A stretch of DNA of 14,726 bases. It comes from Desulfobacteraceae bacterium. GTDB lineage: Bacteria > Desulfobacterota > DSM-4660 > Desulfatiglandales > Desulfatiglandaceae. This document shows positions 6,918 through 13,392 of this stretch, piece after piece; position 1 is the first letter of the stretch, and the number at the start of each line of letters is the position of its first letter. The stretch is from assembly GCA_030597505.1 (NCBI GenBank), contig JAUVRS010000028.1, forward strand, positions 1 through 14,726. The letters run 5' to 3'. A program made the position numbers and the translations under genes. Below the pieces are notes generated by a model that was not told where the DNA came from, made no database searches, and saw only the letters and a list, made by a program, of their open reading frames with translations.

Positions 6918-7142
6918 ATGAAAAAGTTTTTCTTGCTTCTTTTGATTGGCCTATTCCTGTTCGGGTGTGGTGCAGCGGCAAAAGAATCTGGATTCTGGGA
7001 ACACGATACCATGTATAAAAACTGGAGTCACCTTGGATACAGTTGGTGGGGATACAAAAGCCCCACAGTTGAGACCGGAAAGAAATCCATGGGACAGAAT
7101 TGGTGGGGCATCCCTGAACCCGGTCCCGCTATAGAAGAATGA
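6918..7142 (+). CDS. Small Trp-rich lipoprotein of unknown function
   Basis: Small secreted lipoprotein of 74 residues. The signal peptide MKKFFLLLLIGLFLFGC ends in a lipobox (LFGC) with Cys17 as the lipidation site; the next residues GAAAKES do not show an inner-membrane retention Asp. The mature part of about 58 residues has six Trp (27, 36, 43, 44, 62, 63), with WWG occurring twice (SWWGY and NWWGI), and the segment FWEHDTMYKNWSHLGYSWWG. From memory, similar short lipoproteins occur in sulfate-reducing deltaproteobacteria, but I cannot name a family. ATG 6918 is chosen over an upstream in-frame ATG at 6876 because AAGGAGGTG lies seven to eight nt upstream and the signal peptide then begins correctly. 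It stands alone, 260 bp before the HU gene. Confidence 0.8.
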   Translation: MKKFFLLLLIGLFLFGCGAAAKESGFWEHDTMYKNWSHLGYSWWGYKSPTVETGKKSMGQNWWGIPEPGPAIEE

Positions 7143-7402
7143 CACAGTTTGAAAAGCCGTCCGCGAGGACCCCAAATGTGGCAACTCGGATAAACCACAC
7201 TTAGCGGTAGTGGTGTTCCGAACTTTTTCAATTTCTCTGTAAAGATTTCATAGGCTGATTTGTCACATTTCGATTTATGATGGTGTTGATATCATCCCTT
7301 AACCTTACAAGGTAGCGCCTTTTATTTTTTGGGTGTTTTCTGCAAAAAGCAATAGTTGGGGAGTACTTTTGACTAACCACTTAGGTAAAAGGAGGAAAGC
7401 AC

Positions 7403-7669
7403 ATGAACAAGGGAGATTTAATCAACGAGGTAGCCAAGGTCGTCAACACCAAAAAAGAAGCCCAGGCAGCAGTGGATTGTGTTTTTGCCAGTATTACCAA
7501 AGCACTAAAAAAGAAGGACACGGTGACACTTATTGGTTTCGGGACCTTTAAAGTGGACAAAAGAAAGGCCCGAAAAGGCAGAAACCCGAGGACCGGTGAA
7601 GAGATCAAGATCAAAGCCAAGAGGGTTCCCAAATTCGTGGCAGGAAAAGCCTTAAAAGAAGCGGTGTAA
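7403..7669 (+). CDS. HU-family DNA-binding protein
   Basis: Small nucleoid protein that binds and bends DNA as a dimer. The 88 residues match the usual 90. MNKGDLINEVAKV at the start and the beta-arm signature GFGTFKVDKRKARKGRNPRTG (given as GFGTF followed by the RNPRTG tip with its intercalating proline) identify the HU/IHF family. EEIKIKAKRVPKFVAGKAL is the normal C-terminal part. The sequence looks more like HU than IHF, but which HU paralogue is not clear. The start ATG 7403 is preceded by AAAGGAGG with good spacing, and the gene is followed by a strong terminator, so it is probably monocistronic. In the 260-bp gap before it I found a TATGAT near 7277 but no matching -35 box. Confidence 0.96.
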   Translation: MNKGDLINEVAKVVNTKKEAQAAVDCVFASITKALKKKDTVTLIGFGTFKVDKRKARKGRNPRTGEEIKIKAKRVPKFVAGKALKEAV

Positions 7670-7697
7670 AAAAAGTTTATAAACGATATTTTTTATG

Positions 7698-7740
7698 GCC
7701 CTCACCGGGGAACAACCATTACTGGTGAGGGCTGTTTTTT
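7698..7740 (+). terminator. Intrinsic terminator after the HU gene
   Basis: GCCCTCACC (7698-7706) pairs perfectly with GGTGAGGGC (7724-7732), a 9-bp stem, followed by TGTTTTTT (7733-7740). It separates the HU gene from the ATP synthase cluster. Confidence 0.92.
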
Positions 7741-7787
7741 GTGAAACCCTAAAGTTCTAAAAAGTTTTCAATGGGGTTCAAAATGGT

Positions 7788-7815
7788 TTGACTTTCCCTG
7801 AAAGCCTGTGATAGA
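7788..7815 (+). promoter_or_regulatory. Candidate promoter for the atpZIBE cluster
   Basis: TTGACT (7788-7793, five of six) is followed after 16 nt by GATAGA (7810-7815, three of six), between the HU terminator and atpZ. The -10 match is weak. A short CCCCC-AACT-GGGGG hairpin (7836-7849) lies in the leader. Confidence 0.35.
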
Positions 7816-7873
7816 CAAAATCCCAAGCCGGTTTCCCCCCAACTGGGGGAGACTGTAACCCAAGCTGCGCTAA

Positions 7874-8092
7874 ATGGACAAAGACCTCAAGAAGACCATC
7901 AAGGACTTGGGATTTTTTGGCACCGTTGGCATGACCATGGCCTTCTCTATTGCGCTGGGGGCCCTGATCGGCTATTATCTGGACATATGGCTCGGCACAA
8001 AGCCATGGTTATTTTTTGTTTTCCTGGGTTTCGGGATTGCCGCTGCCTTTAGTAACCTTTACAAACTGTATAAACGGGCCGACAAGCTCTAA
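7874..8092 (+). CDS. atpZ: AtpZ/AtpI-family ATP synthase accessory membrane protein
   Basis: Small membrane protein of the AtpZ family, encoded ahead of the F0 genes. AtpZ and AtpI together are linked to Mg2+/Ca2+ transport or c-ring assembly; the exact role is not settled. The 72 residues have two hydrophobic helices (about 14-36 and 45-60) joined by the family loop GYYLDIWLGTKPW, followed by GFGIAAAFSNLYKLYKR. The start is fixed: an in-frame TAA at 7871-7873 lies immediately before ATG 7874. There is no good Shine-Dalgarno sequence at normal distance; GGGGGAG lies more than 20 nt upstream, partly in a hairpin. The stop overlaps the next start in TAATG (8090-8094), so translation is coupled to atpI. 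Confidence 0.85.
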   Translation: MDKDLKKTIKDLGFFGTVGMTMAFSIALGALIGYYLDIWLGTKPWLFFVFLGFGIAAAFSNLYKLYKRADKL

Positions 8093-8481
8093 TGGAATGG
8101 CAAAAAGCATTCAAGGTGATCAGGACTTTTAACTGGGTCATCCTTTTTGTCTTGGCTCTAACCAGCTTTATCTTTTTAAGCCCTGCCTGCACCCTCGGTA
8201 TTATTCTTGGGGGTCTGATCATTATCGCCAACTTCAATGTGCTTCAACATACTGTTCTTCGAGGCTTTTTCTCTGAAGAGGGCTTGGGGGCAAGAAAGAC
8301 ATCCATTATTGCAAAATATTATCTCAGGCTTGCAGCCACCGGGGTTATTATCTTTATCCTTATCGGACAAGAATGGGTTCACCCTGCCGGGTTGGCCGCT
8401 GGTCTTTCCATAGTGGTGGTAAGCATTGTTTTCCTTGGAATTCACCTTATTTGGAAAACATCCTCGAGGGGGGGTATTTAA
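8092..8481 (+). CDS. atpI: ATP synthase subunit I (AtpI)
   Basis: Four-helix membrane protein of the ATP synthase I family, thought to help assemble the c-ring. The 129 residues show hydrophobic segments at about 13-30, 33-52, 74-92 and 97-120. Family-like features are GIILGGLIIIANFNVLQHTV, then RKTSIIAKYYLRLAATGVIIF and PAGLAAGLSIVVVSI. The start ATG 8092 overlaps the atpZ stop by one base, and the gene ends three bases before the atpB start codon. A run of seven G at 8468-8474 lies at the end of the gene and provides the atpB ribosome binding site. Subunit I diverges quickly, so the call rests on topology plus position directly upstream of atpB. Confidence 0.82.
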   Translation: MEWQKAFKVIRTFNWVILFVLALTSFIFLSPACTLGIILGGLIIIANFNVLQHTVLRGFFSEEGLGARKTSIIAKYYLRLAATGVIIFILIGQEWVHPAGLAAGLSIVVVSIVFLGIHLIWKTSSRGGI

Positions 8482-8484
8482 ACC

Positions 8485-9174
8485 ATGGGGCATCATTATT
8501 TTTTCTGAACCGAGCTCGGTTCAGCCATCGGGTTGGAGCGCTTTTTCCACGTACACGTTCATGTGATCCACTCCTGGATAGTGGCGCTTGTCATGGTCAT
8601 AGCTGCCATTTTTCTGGCCAGGAGCATCAAACTCATCCCGGGCAAACGGCAGAATGTTCTGGAGATAATCGTGGGCGGGCTTGAAGATTTTATGGTTGAG
8701 ATCACGGGCCCTGAAGGAAGATTCTTTTTCCCCTTTATTGCCACTGTTTTTCTTTACATCCTGATCTGCAATCTCGTTGGATTGATACCGGGATTTTACT
8801 CCCCGACGGCCAATCTCAACACCACGCTGGCATTGGCCATATGCACCTTTATCTATACACATATCATCGGGATAAAATTCCATGGTGCAAGGTATATCAA
8901 ACATTTTATTGGACCGGTCTGGTGGTTGGCGCCCCTGATGTTTCCTATTGAGGTGATAGGGCATCTTGCCCGTATAATGTCACTAAGTATCCGGCTCTTT
9001 GGCAATATCTTTGGAAAAGAAACCGTTCTTGGCATCATCTTTATGCTGGCTGGGATGTACCTTGCCCCACTCCCCATTTTGTTTCTGGGTATCCTGGTAA
9101 GCGTGATTCAGGCCCTTGTCTTTATGCTTCTTTCGATCATATATTTTGTGGGTGCAATGGAGGAGGCCCATTAG
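8485..9174 (+). CDS. atpB: ATP synthase subunit a, with in-frame UGA at codon 8
   Basis: Subunit a of the F0 sector, forming the ion half-channels beside the c-ring. It has the essential Arg in LSIRLFGNIFG (residue 170 from ATG 8485), with RFFFPFIATVFLYILICNLVGLIPG, PIEVIGHLARIMS and the C-terminal SVIQALVFMLLSIIYFVGA, all typical. The natural start is ATG 8485, four bases after atpI with AGGGGGG upstream, but codon 8 (8506-8508) is TGA. The residues on either side, MGHHYFF and TELGSAIGLERFFH, align in length and type with the usual subunit a N-terminus. The first alternative start in frame after the TGA is TTG 8533 (213 residues), which has no Shine-Dalgarno sequence. A nonsense mutation, assembly error, restart or readthrough are all possible. 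The rest of the frame is intact. Confidence 0.88.
8505..8524 (+). repeat. 20-nt perfect palindrome across the atpB in-frame UGA
   Basis: The half CTGAACCGAG (8505-8514) is followed by its exact complement (8515-8524). In RNA it would fold as a stem of about eight base pairs with an AGCU loop, with the UGA codon (8506-8508) in the 5' side of the stem. It is not followed by a U run on either strand, so it is not a terminator. Confidence 0.85.
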
Positions 9175-9219
9175 ATGACAAGTGCCTTGGGGGTTTCATT
9201 GGTATCTGTAAAAACACAC

Positions 9220-9240
9220 TTCTCGGAATAAGACCGAGAA
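9220..9240 (+). other. Intercistronic hairpin before atpE
   Basis: TTCTCGG (9220-9226) pairs with CCGAGAA (9234-9240) around a 7-nt loop in the 90-bp gap between atpB and atpE, followed by TATTTT. The U run is weak, so processing, mRNA stability or a partial terminator are all possible. It may help give subunit c its higher stoichiometry (inference). Confidence 0.5.
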
Positions 9241-9264
9241 TATTTTAAAAAAAAGGAGGAACAC

Positions 9265-9630
9265 ATGACCAAAAAGAGGTTTATTGGGGTTCTTACAACA
9301 GGACTGGTTTTGGGAACGGCTTCAATGGCCCTGGCAGGTGATGACTCGGCTGCGGCCGCAGGTTTATGGATATTCTTTGGAATCGCCATCGCCTGTGGAT
9401 TCGGTATCGGGGTTGCAGCCCTGGGAACCGGCTTAGCTATGGGAAATGCCATTAATGCCGCTCTCCTGGGAATAGCCAGGAACCCTGACGCGGGTGGCAA
9501 GATCATGACCACCATGATTATCGGTCTGGCCCTGATCGAATCGCTGTGTATTTATGCCCTGGTGATCTGCTTTATTTTGGTTTTCAAGATTCCGGATCTT
9601 GGAGTTATCGTTGAGAAGACTTTCTTGTAA
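9265..9630 (+). CDS. atpE: ATP synthase subunit c with N-terminal signal-like extension
   Basis: Subunit c, the proteolipid of the F0 rotor ring. The core from about residue 33 is a helical hairpin: GFGIGVAALGTGLAMGNAI in helix 1, the polar loop ARNPDAGGK (Arg72-Asn73-Pro74), and helix 2 IIGLALIESLCIYALV with the ion-carrying Glu92, Ser93 and Tyr97. Before it is an extension, MTKKRFIGVLTTGLVLGTAS then MALA|GDDS, which looks like a signal peptide cleaved after residue 24; the total of 121 residues is long for a subunit c of about 80. Such extensions are known in some bacterial c subunits. The position that carries Gln in sodium-binding rings, 13 residues before the loop Arg, is Met59 here. The start ATG 9265 has a strong AGGAGG. 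It ends the cluster and is followed by a terminator. Confidence 0.93.
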   Translation: MTKKRFIGVLTTGLVLGTASMALAGDDSAAAAGLWIFFGIAIACGFGIGVAALGTGLAMGNAINAALLGIARNPDAGGKIMTTMIIGLALIESLCIYALVICFILVFKIPDLGVIVEKTFL

Positions 9631-9638
9631 CCCTTAAT

Positions 9639-9676
9639 CCGAAAAGAGGGGCCCTATCACCGGGCCCTCTTTTCGG
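9639..9676 (+). terminator. Strong hairpin ending the atpZIBE cluster
   Basis: CCGAAAAGAGGG then GCCC (9639-9654) pairs with GGGCCCTCTTTTCGG (9662-9676), 15 base pairs with one bulged G and a 7-nt loop, starting nine bases after the atpE stop. The U-rich part lies within the stem and no U run follows, so it may act as a terminator in part or protect the 3' end. Confidence 0.7.
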
Positions 9677-9683
9677 CCCCACA

Positions 9684-9701
9684 ATGTGCAAAAATTCACA
9701 A
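9684..9701 (+). promoter_or_regulatory. Rex-like operator upstream of rex
   Basis: ATGTGCAAAAATTCACAA matches the Rex consensus TTGTGAA-N4-TTCACAA at 12 of 14 defined positions. It lies 244 bp before the rex start and just after the atpE hairpin, which suggests autoregulation. It overlaps a tandem repeat: CACAATTAACCCTTG (9697-9711) is followed directly by CACAATTAGCCCTTG (9712-9726), one difference in 15, each unit containing a CACAA half-site. I could not assign the promoter boxes confidently. Confidence 0.6.
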
Positions 9702-9793
9702 TTAACCCTTGCACAATTAGCCCTTGTTACGCCTGTAAAAAGACCCTTTTGCAAACGATATGGGATTTAGGGCGTGCAAATTATTGTCAACAG

Positions 9794-9832
9794 TCAGGTT
9801 TTAGGGCATTGTTCCAAATCCTGATTTTTTTT
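9794..9832 (+). terminator. Terminator-like hairpin between the Rex operator and rex
   Basis: TCAGG (9794-9798) pairs with CCTGA (9820-9824); TTT (9799-9801) with AAA (9816-9818) and GG with CC extend the stem through small bulges to about 10 base pairs. Eight U residues follow at once (9825-9832). It lies 112 bp before the rex start codon, so it is either a second terminator for the atp cluster or a leader attenuator for rex. Confidence 0.55.
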
Positions 9833-9944
9833 GGCTTTTTGTAAGACCATAAACTTTACACATTTCCCTTTCGCCTGCGCGTAAGTGGCGTCCCAGGTTT
9901 TGATCCCGTCCGGCATTTCAGGCACCAACCAAGCGAAATGGCTT

Positions 9945-10595
9945 ATGACAAAAACAAAAAAAATACCTGTTCCCACAATTGAGCGTCTTGCCCGTTATTC
10001 GCGTCCATTGGAAGACCTTTCGGGCAGCGGTGACGTGGTCATCTCATCTGTAAGGCTTGCCGAGCTTTGCGGGGTAACCTCCCCTCAGGTGAGAAAAGAT
10101 CTTGCCTATTTTGGAGAGTTTGGCACCAGGGGAGTGGGATATAACGTTGAGGATCTGCTAAAGGAAATCAAGAAAATCCTGGCCACGGATCAGGAATGGA
10201 CACTCTGTATCGTGGGGATCGGTAATCTGGGGAATGCCCTGGTGGAAAACGAAAATTTCCGGAAAAGGGGTTACAACTTTCTGGCAGCATTTGACTCAGA
10301 CCCAAAAAAAGTGGGACATACCCTTTCCTGCGGCCTCACCATCGAGCCTTCCCGCAATATGGCACAACTGATCCAGAAACTTCATATTGAGATCGGTATT
10401 ATCGCCACGCCCCCTTTTGACGCACAAAAGGTCACAAATTTGCTTACAGACTCAGGGATTAAGGCCATCCTCAACTTTGCACCCATCCAAGTGAGAGTCC
10501 CAGAGGGGTGCCTGGTTGAAAACGTGGATTTTACCGTAAGTCTTGAAAACATCGTCTATCACCTCAGAGACATTTCTAAAAAAGGGCTTTTTTGA
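9945..10595 (+). CDS. rex: Redox-sensing transcriptional repressor Rex
   Basis: Cytoplasmic repressor that senses the NADH/NAD+ ratio; NADH releases it from operators at energy and fermentation genes. The N-terminal winged helix shows IPVPTIERLARYSRPLEDL and SSVRLAELCGVTSPQVRKDL (34-53), followed by FGEFGTRGVGYNVEDL (56-71). The Rossmann domain has IVGIGNLGNAL with Gly91, Gly93 and Gly96, AAFDSDP with Asp117, and IATPP (153-157). The domain-swapped C-terminal helix ends VENVDFTVSLENIVYHL. The length of 216 is normal. ATG 9945 is chosen over an upstream in-frame GTG at 9885 because homologues begin just before IPVPTIERL; no strong Shine-Dalgarno sequence precedes either. The gene follows the atp F0 cluster, a fitting place for a redox regulator, and its 3' end overlaps uvrA by 20 bp. 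Confidence 0.95.
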   Translation: MTKTKKIPVPTIERLARYSRPLEDLSGSGDVVISSVRLAELCGVTSPQVRKDLAYFGEFGTRGVGYNVEDLLKEIKKILATDQEWTLCIVGIGNLGNALVENENFRKRGYNFLAAFDSDPKKVGHTLSCGLTIEPSRNMAQLIQKLHIEIGIIATPPFDAQKVTNLLTDSGIKAILNFAPIQVRVPEGCLVENVDFTVSLENIVYHLRDISKKGLF

Positions 10596-13392
10596 GAAAT
10601 TGGCCGGTGTAGGAATTTTCTATCTCTGCGATTTCTTCGGGGGTTCCCTTTCCCACCACATATCCGCCCTTTTCTCCCCCCTCCGGACCAAGATCAATAA
10701 TATAATCAGCCGTCTTTATCACTTCCAGATTGTGTTCGATGACCACAACTGTGTTTTTTAGCTCAACCAGATAATTCAGAACCTCAAGGAGTTTCTGAAT
10801 GTCGGCGAAATGGAGACCTGTTGTGGGTTCGTCCAGCAGATACAGCGTCCGTCCCGTGTCTCTCTTGCTGAGCTCTTTGGAGAGCTTTATTCTCTGAGCT
10901 TCTCCGCCCGAGAGGGTGGTCGCCTGTTGTCCCAGTTTTATATAGCCAAGACCCACATCCACAAGGGTCTTTAATCTGTTTCTGATTTTTGGAATATTTT
11001 CGAAAAACGTAAACGCCTGGTTTACGGTCATATCCAGGATACCGGCAATGGTGTATCCTTTATATTTTATCTCCAGCGTGTCACGATTGAAACGAAGGCC
11101 CTTACATGATTCGCACTTGACATAGACATCCGGGAGAAAATGCATCTCAATCTTTATGATCCCATCCCCCTTACAGCTCTCGCATCTTCCCCCCGTGACA
11201 TTAAAGCTGAACCTTCCAGGTTTGTATCCCCTTGCCCTTGATTCGGGCAGCATGGAAAAAAGTTCGCGTACATGTGTAAACGCCCCTGTATATGTGGCAG
11301 GGTTTGAGCGGGGCGTCTTGCCAATGGGGCTTTGGTCGATGTTGATCACCTTGTCGATGTAATCAATCCCCCCGATGGATTTCACCGGTCCGACCTTTTT
11401 TCTGGAACGATATAGTTTCAGACAAAGAGCCGGATAAAGGATACCGTTAATCAGGCTGCTCTTTCCTGAACCGGAAACACCTGTGATACAGGTAAGGGTG
11501 CCAAGCGGGATTTGGACTGAAATCTCCTTTAGGTTGTTCTCTTTTGCGCCTTCAATTACAATGGCCTTACCGTTTCCTTGCCTTCTTGACCGGGGCACCG
11601 GAATAACCCGGTCTCCTGAAAGATACGCGCCGGTCAGGGATTGCCCGTCAGCTTTCAGTTCTCCGGGTGTCCCCTGAAACACCACCTGCCCTCCCTTAAG
11701 ACCGGCCCCCGGCCCCATATCAATCACATGGTCGGCCGACAAAATGGTTTCAGGGTCGTGCTCAACAACCAAAACCGTATTCCCCAGATCCCTCAAGTGA
11801 TTCAAATTCTCTAAAAGTCGCAGGTTGTCCCTCTGGTGAAGCCCTATGCTAGGCTCATCAAGAACATACAACACACCTGTCAGTCCCGAACTGATCTGTG
11901 TCGCCAGTCTGATCCGTTGATCTTCTCCCCCGGACAATGTTGCAGAGGATCGATCGACGCTAAGGTATTCCAGTCCAACGTTTTTGAGAAACCGGAGACG
12001 GTCCCTGATCTCCTTTAGTATCCGCCGGGCAATCTGTTTCTCTTTGGGTCCCAGCCTCAACTCCTCAAAAAATTCATAGGTCTTTCCAATGGACAGCGAT
12101 GTGATCTCATTGACGGCCTTTCCTCCCACTCTAACCGCCATGCTGGCCGGTTTTAGTCTGGCACCTTTACAGGCCGGGCAATCTCTTACGCTCATGTAAT
12201 CTTCAATCTCATATCTGACCTGATAGGAGTCTGTCTCGTGATAGCGTCTTTCAAGATTAGGAATAACCCCCTCGAAGGGGCGGGTGTATGAATACCGTCT
12301 GTCATCCCGTTCAAAGTAAAACGGTATCTCATCTTCCCCTGACCCGTAAAGAAAGGCCTCCCGGACCTCCTGTGGAAGGTCCCGAAACGGGCTGTAGACA
12401 TCAACCCCATAGTGCTTACAAAGGGAGTCGAGCATTTGCTGGAAATAGACAGAGTGTCTTTTGGCCCATGGGGCAATGGCACCTTCCCTCAAAGAAAGGG
12501 CGGGATCCGGCACAATCAGGTCGGGATCAAGATATCGTTTGGTTCCCAGCCCGCTGCAATCATCGCAGGCGCCTTGGGGGTTGTTAAAAGAAAACATCTG
12601 GGGGGTCAGTTCAGGAAGACTGATGCCGCACCTGGGACATGCCGCCTTTTGGCTAAAGAAAATCTCTCCAGACTCCGGAATCTCCACCACGGCCTTGCCC
12701 TCTGAAAGAGAGAGGGTAAGCTCCATGGAGTCGGTAAGACGTCTTTGGATATCCTTTTTGATGACCAGCCTGTCCACCACAACGCTGATCTCATGTTTTT
12801 TGTTTTTCGCAAGAACGATATCCTCATCCAAAAGCCTGGTCTCCCCATCTACTTTGACTCGAGTAAACCCGTCTTTTCTAAGCCGACCAAACAGTTGGAT
12901 GTGTTCTCCTTTACGCCCTTCCACCAGAGGTGCCAGAACCTGTACCTTTGCGCCCTCTTCCAGCCCCATAATCCGATCCACGATCTGTTGCGTGGTCTGA
13001 GAACTGATCTCAAGGTCGCACTTGGGACAATGGGGTTGCCCAACCCTGGCAAAGAGGATTCTCAAATAGTCATATATTTCTGTGATCGTCCCCACCGTGG
13101 ATCGGGGGTTGCGGTTTGAGCTTCTTTGCTCTATGGATATGGCAGGAGAAAGCCCTTCAATAGAGTCCACGTCCGGTTTGTCCATTTGCTCCAGAAACTG
13201 TCGGGCATAGGCTGAAAGTGATTCCACATATCTCCGCTGTCCTTCGGCGTAGACGGTATCAAACGCAAGCGATGACTTCCCGGAACCGGACAGCCCCGTG
13301 ATTACAACCAGCCTGTTTTTTGGGATGTCCAGAGAAAGATCCTTGAGGTTGTGCTGTCTGGCACCCCTTATCTTTATGTAATCAGTGGTCAT
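10576..13392 (-). CDS. uvrA: Excinuclease ABC subunit A (UvrA)
   Basis: DNA damage recognition ATPase of nucleotide excision repair; it loads UvrB at lesions. The 938 residues match the family length of about 940. The first ATPase half has Walker A GLSGSGKS (33-40), the second GVSGSGKS (638-645). Zinc-binding cysteines are seen as Cys252/Cys255 with Cys276/Cys279, Cys405/Cys408, and Cys737/Cys740 with Cys760/Cys763. Signature motifs are LSGGEDQRIRLATQI (487-501) and LSGGEAQRIKLSKEL (827-841); the first has Asp491 where Ala or Ser is usual. Walker B motifs VLDEPSIGLH and LLDEPTTGLH follow. The start ATG 13392 overlaps the pdxA stop in ATGA. The TAG stop lies 20 bp inside the convergent rex gene, with no dedicated terminator visible between them. 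Confidence 0.98.
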   Translation of the reverse strand: MTTDYIKIRGARQHNLKDLSLDIPKNRLVVITGLSGSGKSSLAFDTVYAEGQRRYVESLSAYARQFLEQMDKPDVDSIEGLSPAISIEQRSSNRNPRSTVGTITEIYDYLRILFARVGQPHCPKCDLEISSQTTQQIVDRIMGLEEGAKVQVLAPLVEGRKGEHIQLFGRLRKDGFTRVKVDGETRLLDEDIVLAKNKKHEISVVVDRLVIKKDIQRRLTDSMELTLSLSEGKAVVEIPESGEIFFSQKAACPRCGISLPELTPQMFSFNNPQGACDDCSGLGTKRYLDPDLIVPDPALSLREGAIAPWAKRHSVYFQQMLDSLCKHYGVDVYSPFRDLPQEVREAFLYGSGEDEIPFYFERDDRRYSYTRPFEGVIPNLERRYHETDSYQVRYEIEDYMSVRDCPACKGARLKPASMAVRVGGKAVNEITSLSIGKTYEFFEELRLGPKEKQIARRILKEIRDRLRFLKNVGLEYLSVDRSSATLSGGEDQRIRLATQISSGLTGVLYVLDEPSIGLHQRDNLRLLENLNHLRDLGNTVLVVEHDPETILSADHVIDMGPGAGLKGGQVVFQGTPGELKADGQSLTGAYLSGDRVIPVPRSRRQGNGKAIVIEGAKENNLKEISVQIPLGTLTCITGVSGSGKSSLINGILYPALCLKLYRSRKKVGPVKSIGGIDYIDKVINIDQSPIGKTPRSNPATYTGAFTHVRELFSMLPESRARGYKPGRFSFNVTGGRCESCKGDGIIKIEMHFLPDVYVKCESCKGLRFNRDTLEIKYKGYTIAGILDMTVNQAFTFFENIPKIRNRLKTLVDVGLGYIKLGQQATTLSGGEAQRIKLSKELSKRDTGRTLYLLDEPTTGLHFADIQKLLEVLNYLVELKNTVVVIEHNLEVIKTADYIIDLGPEGGEKGGYVVGKGTPEEIAEIENSYTGQFLKKALF

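Noticed and set aside
7270..7290. TATGAT as -10 box of an HU promoter
   Set aside because: No acceptable -35 box lies 15-19 nt upstream, so it was not listed as a promoter.
8506..8545. Selenocysteine insertion element after the atpB UGA
   Set aside because: The stem begins at the UGA itself and is a simple palindrome with an AGCU loop. It lacks the spacing, the bulged U and the GU-containing loop of bacterial SECIS elements, and no selenoprotein relative of subunit a is known to me.
9885..9944. GTG 9885 as the rex start
   Set aside because: It would add 20 residues that do not resemble Rex; homologues begin just before IPVPTIERL, which fits ATG 9945.
12461..13000. Long plus-strand frame opposite uvrA
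   Set aside because: It is antisense to conserved UvrA coding sequence and has no recognisable protein features.
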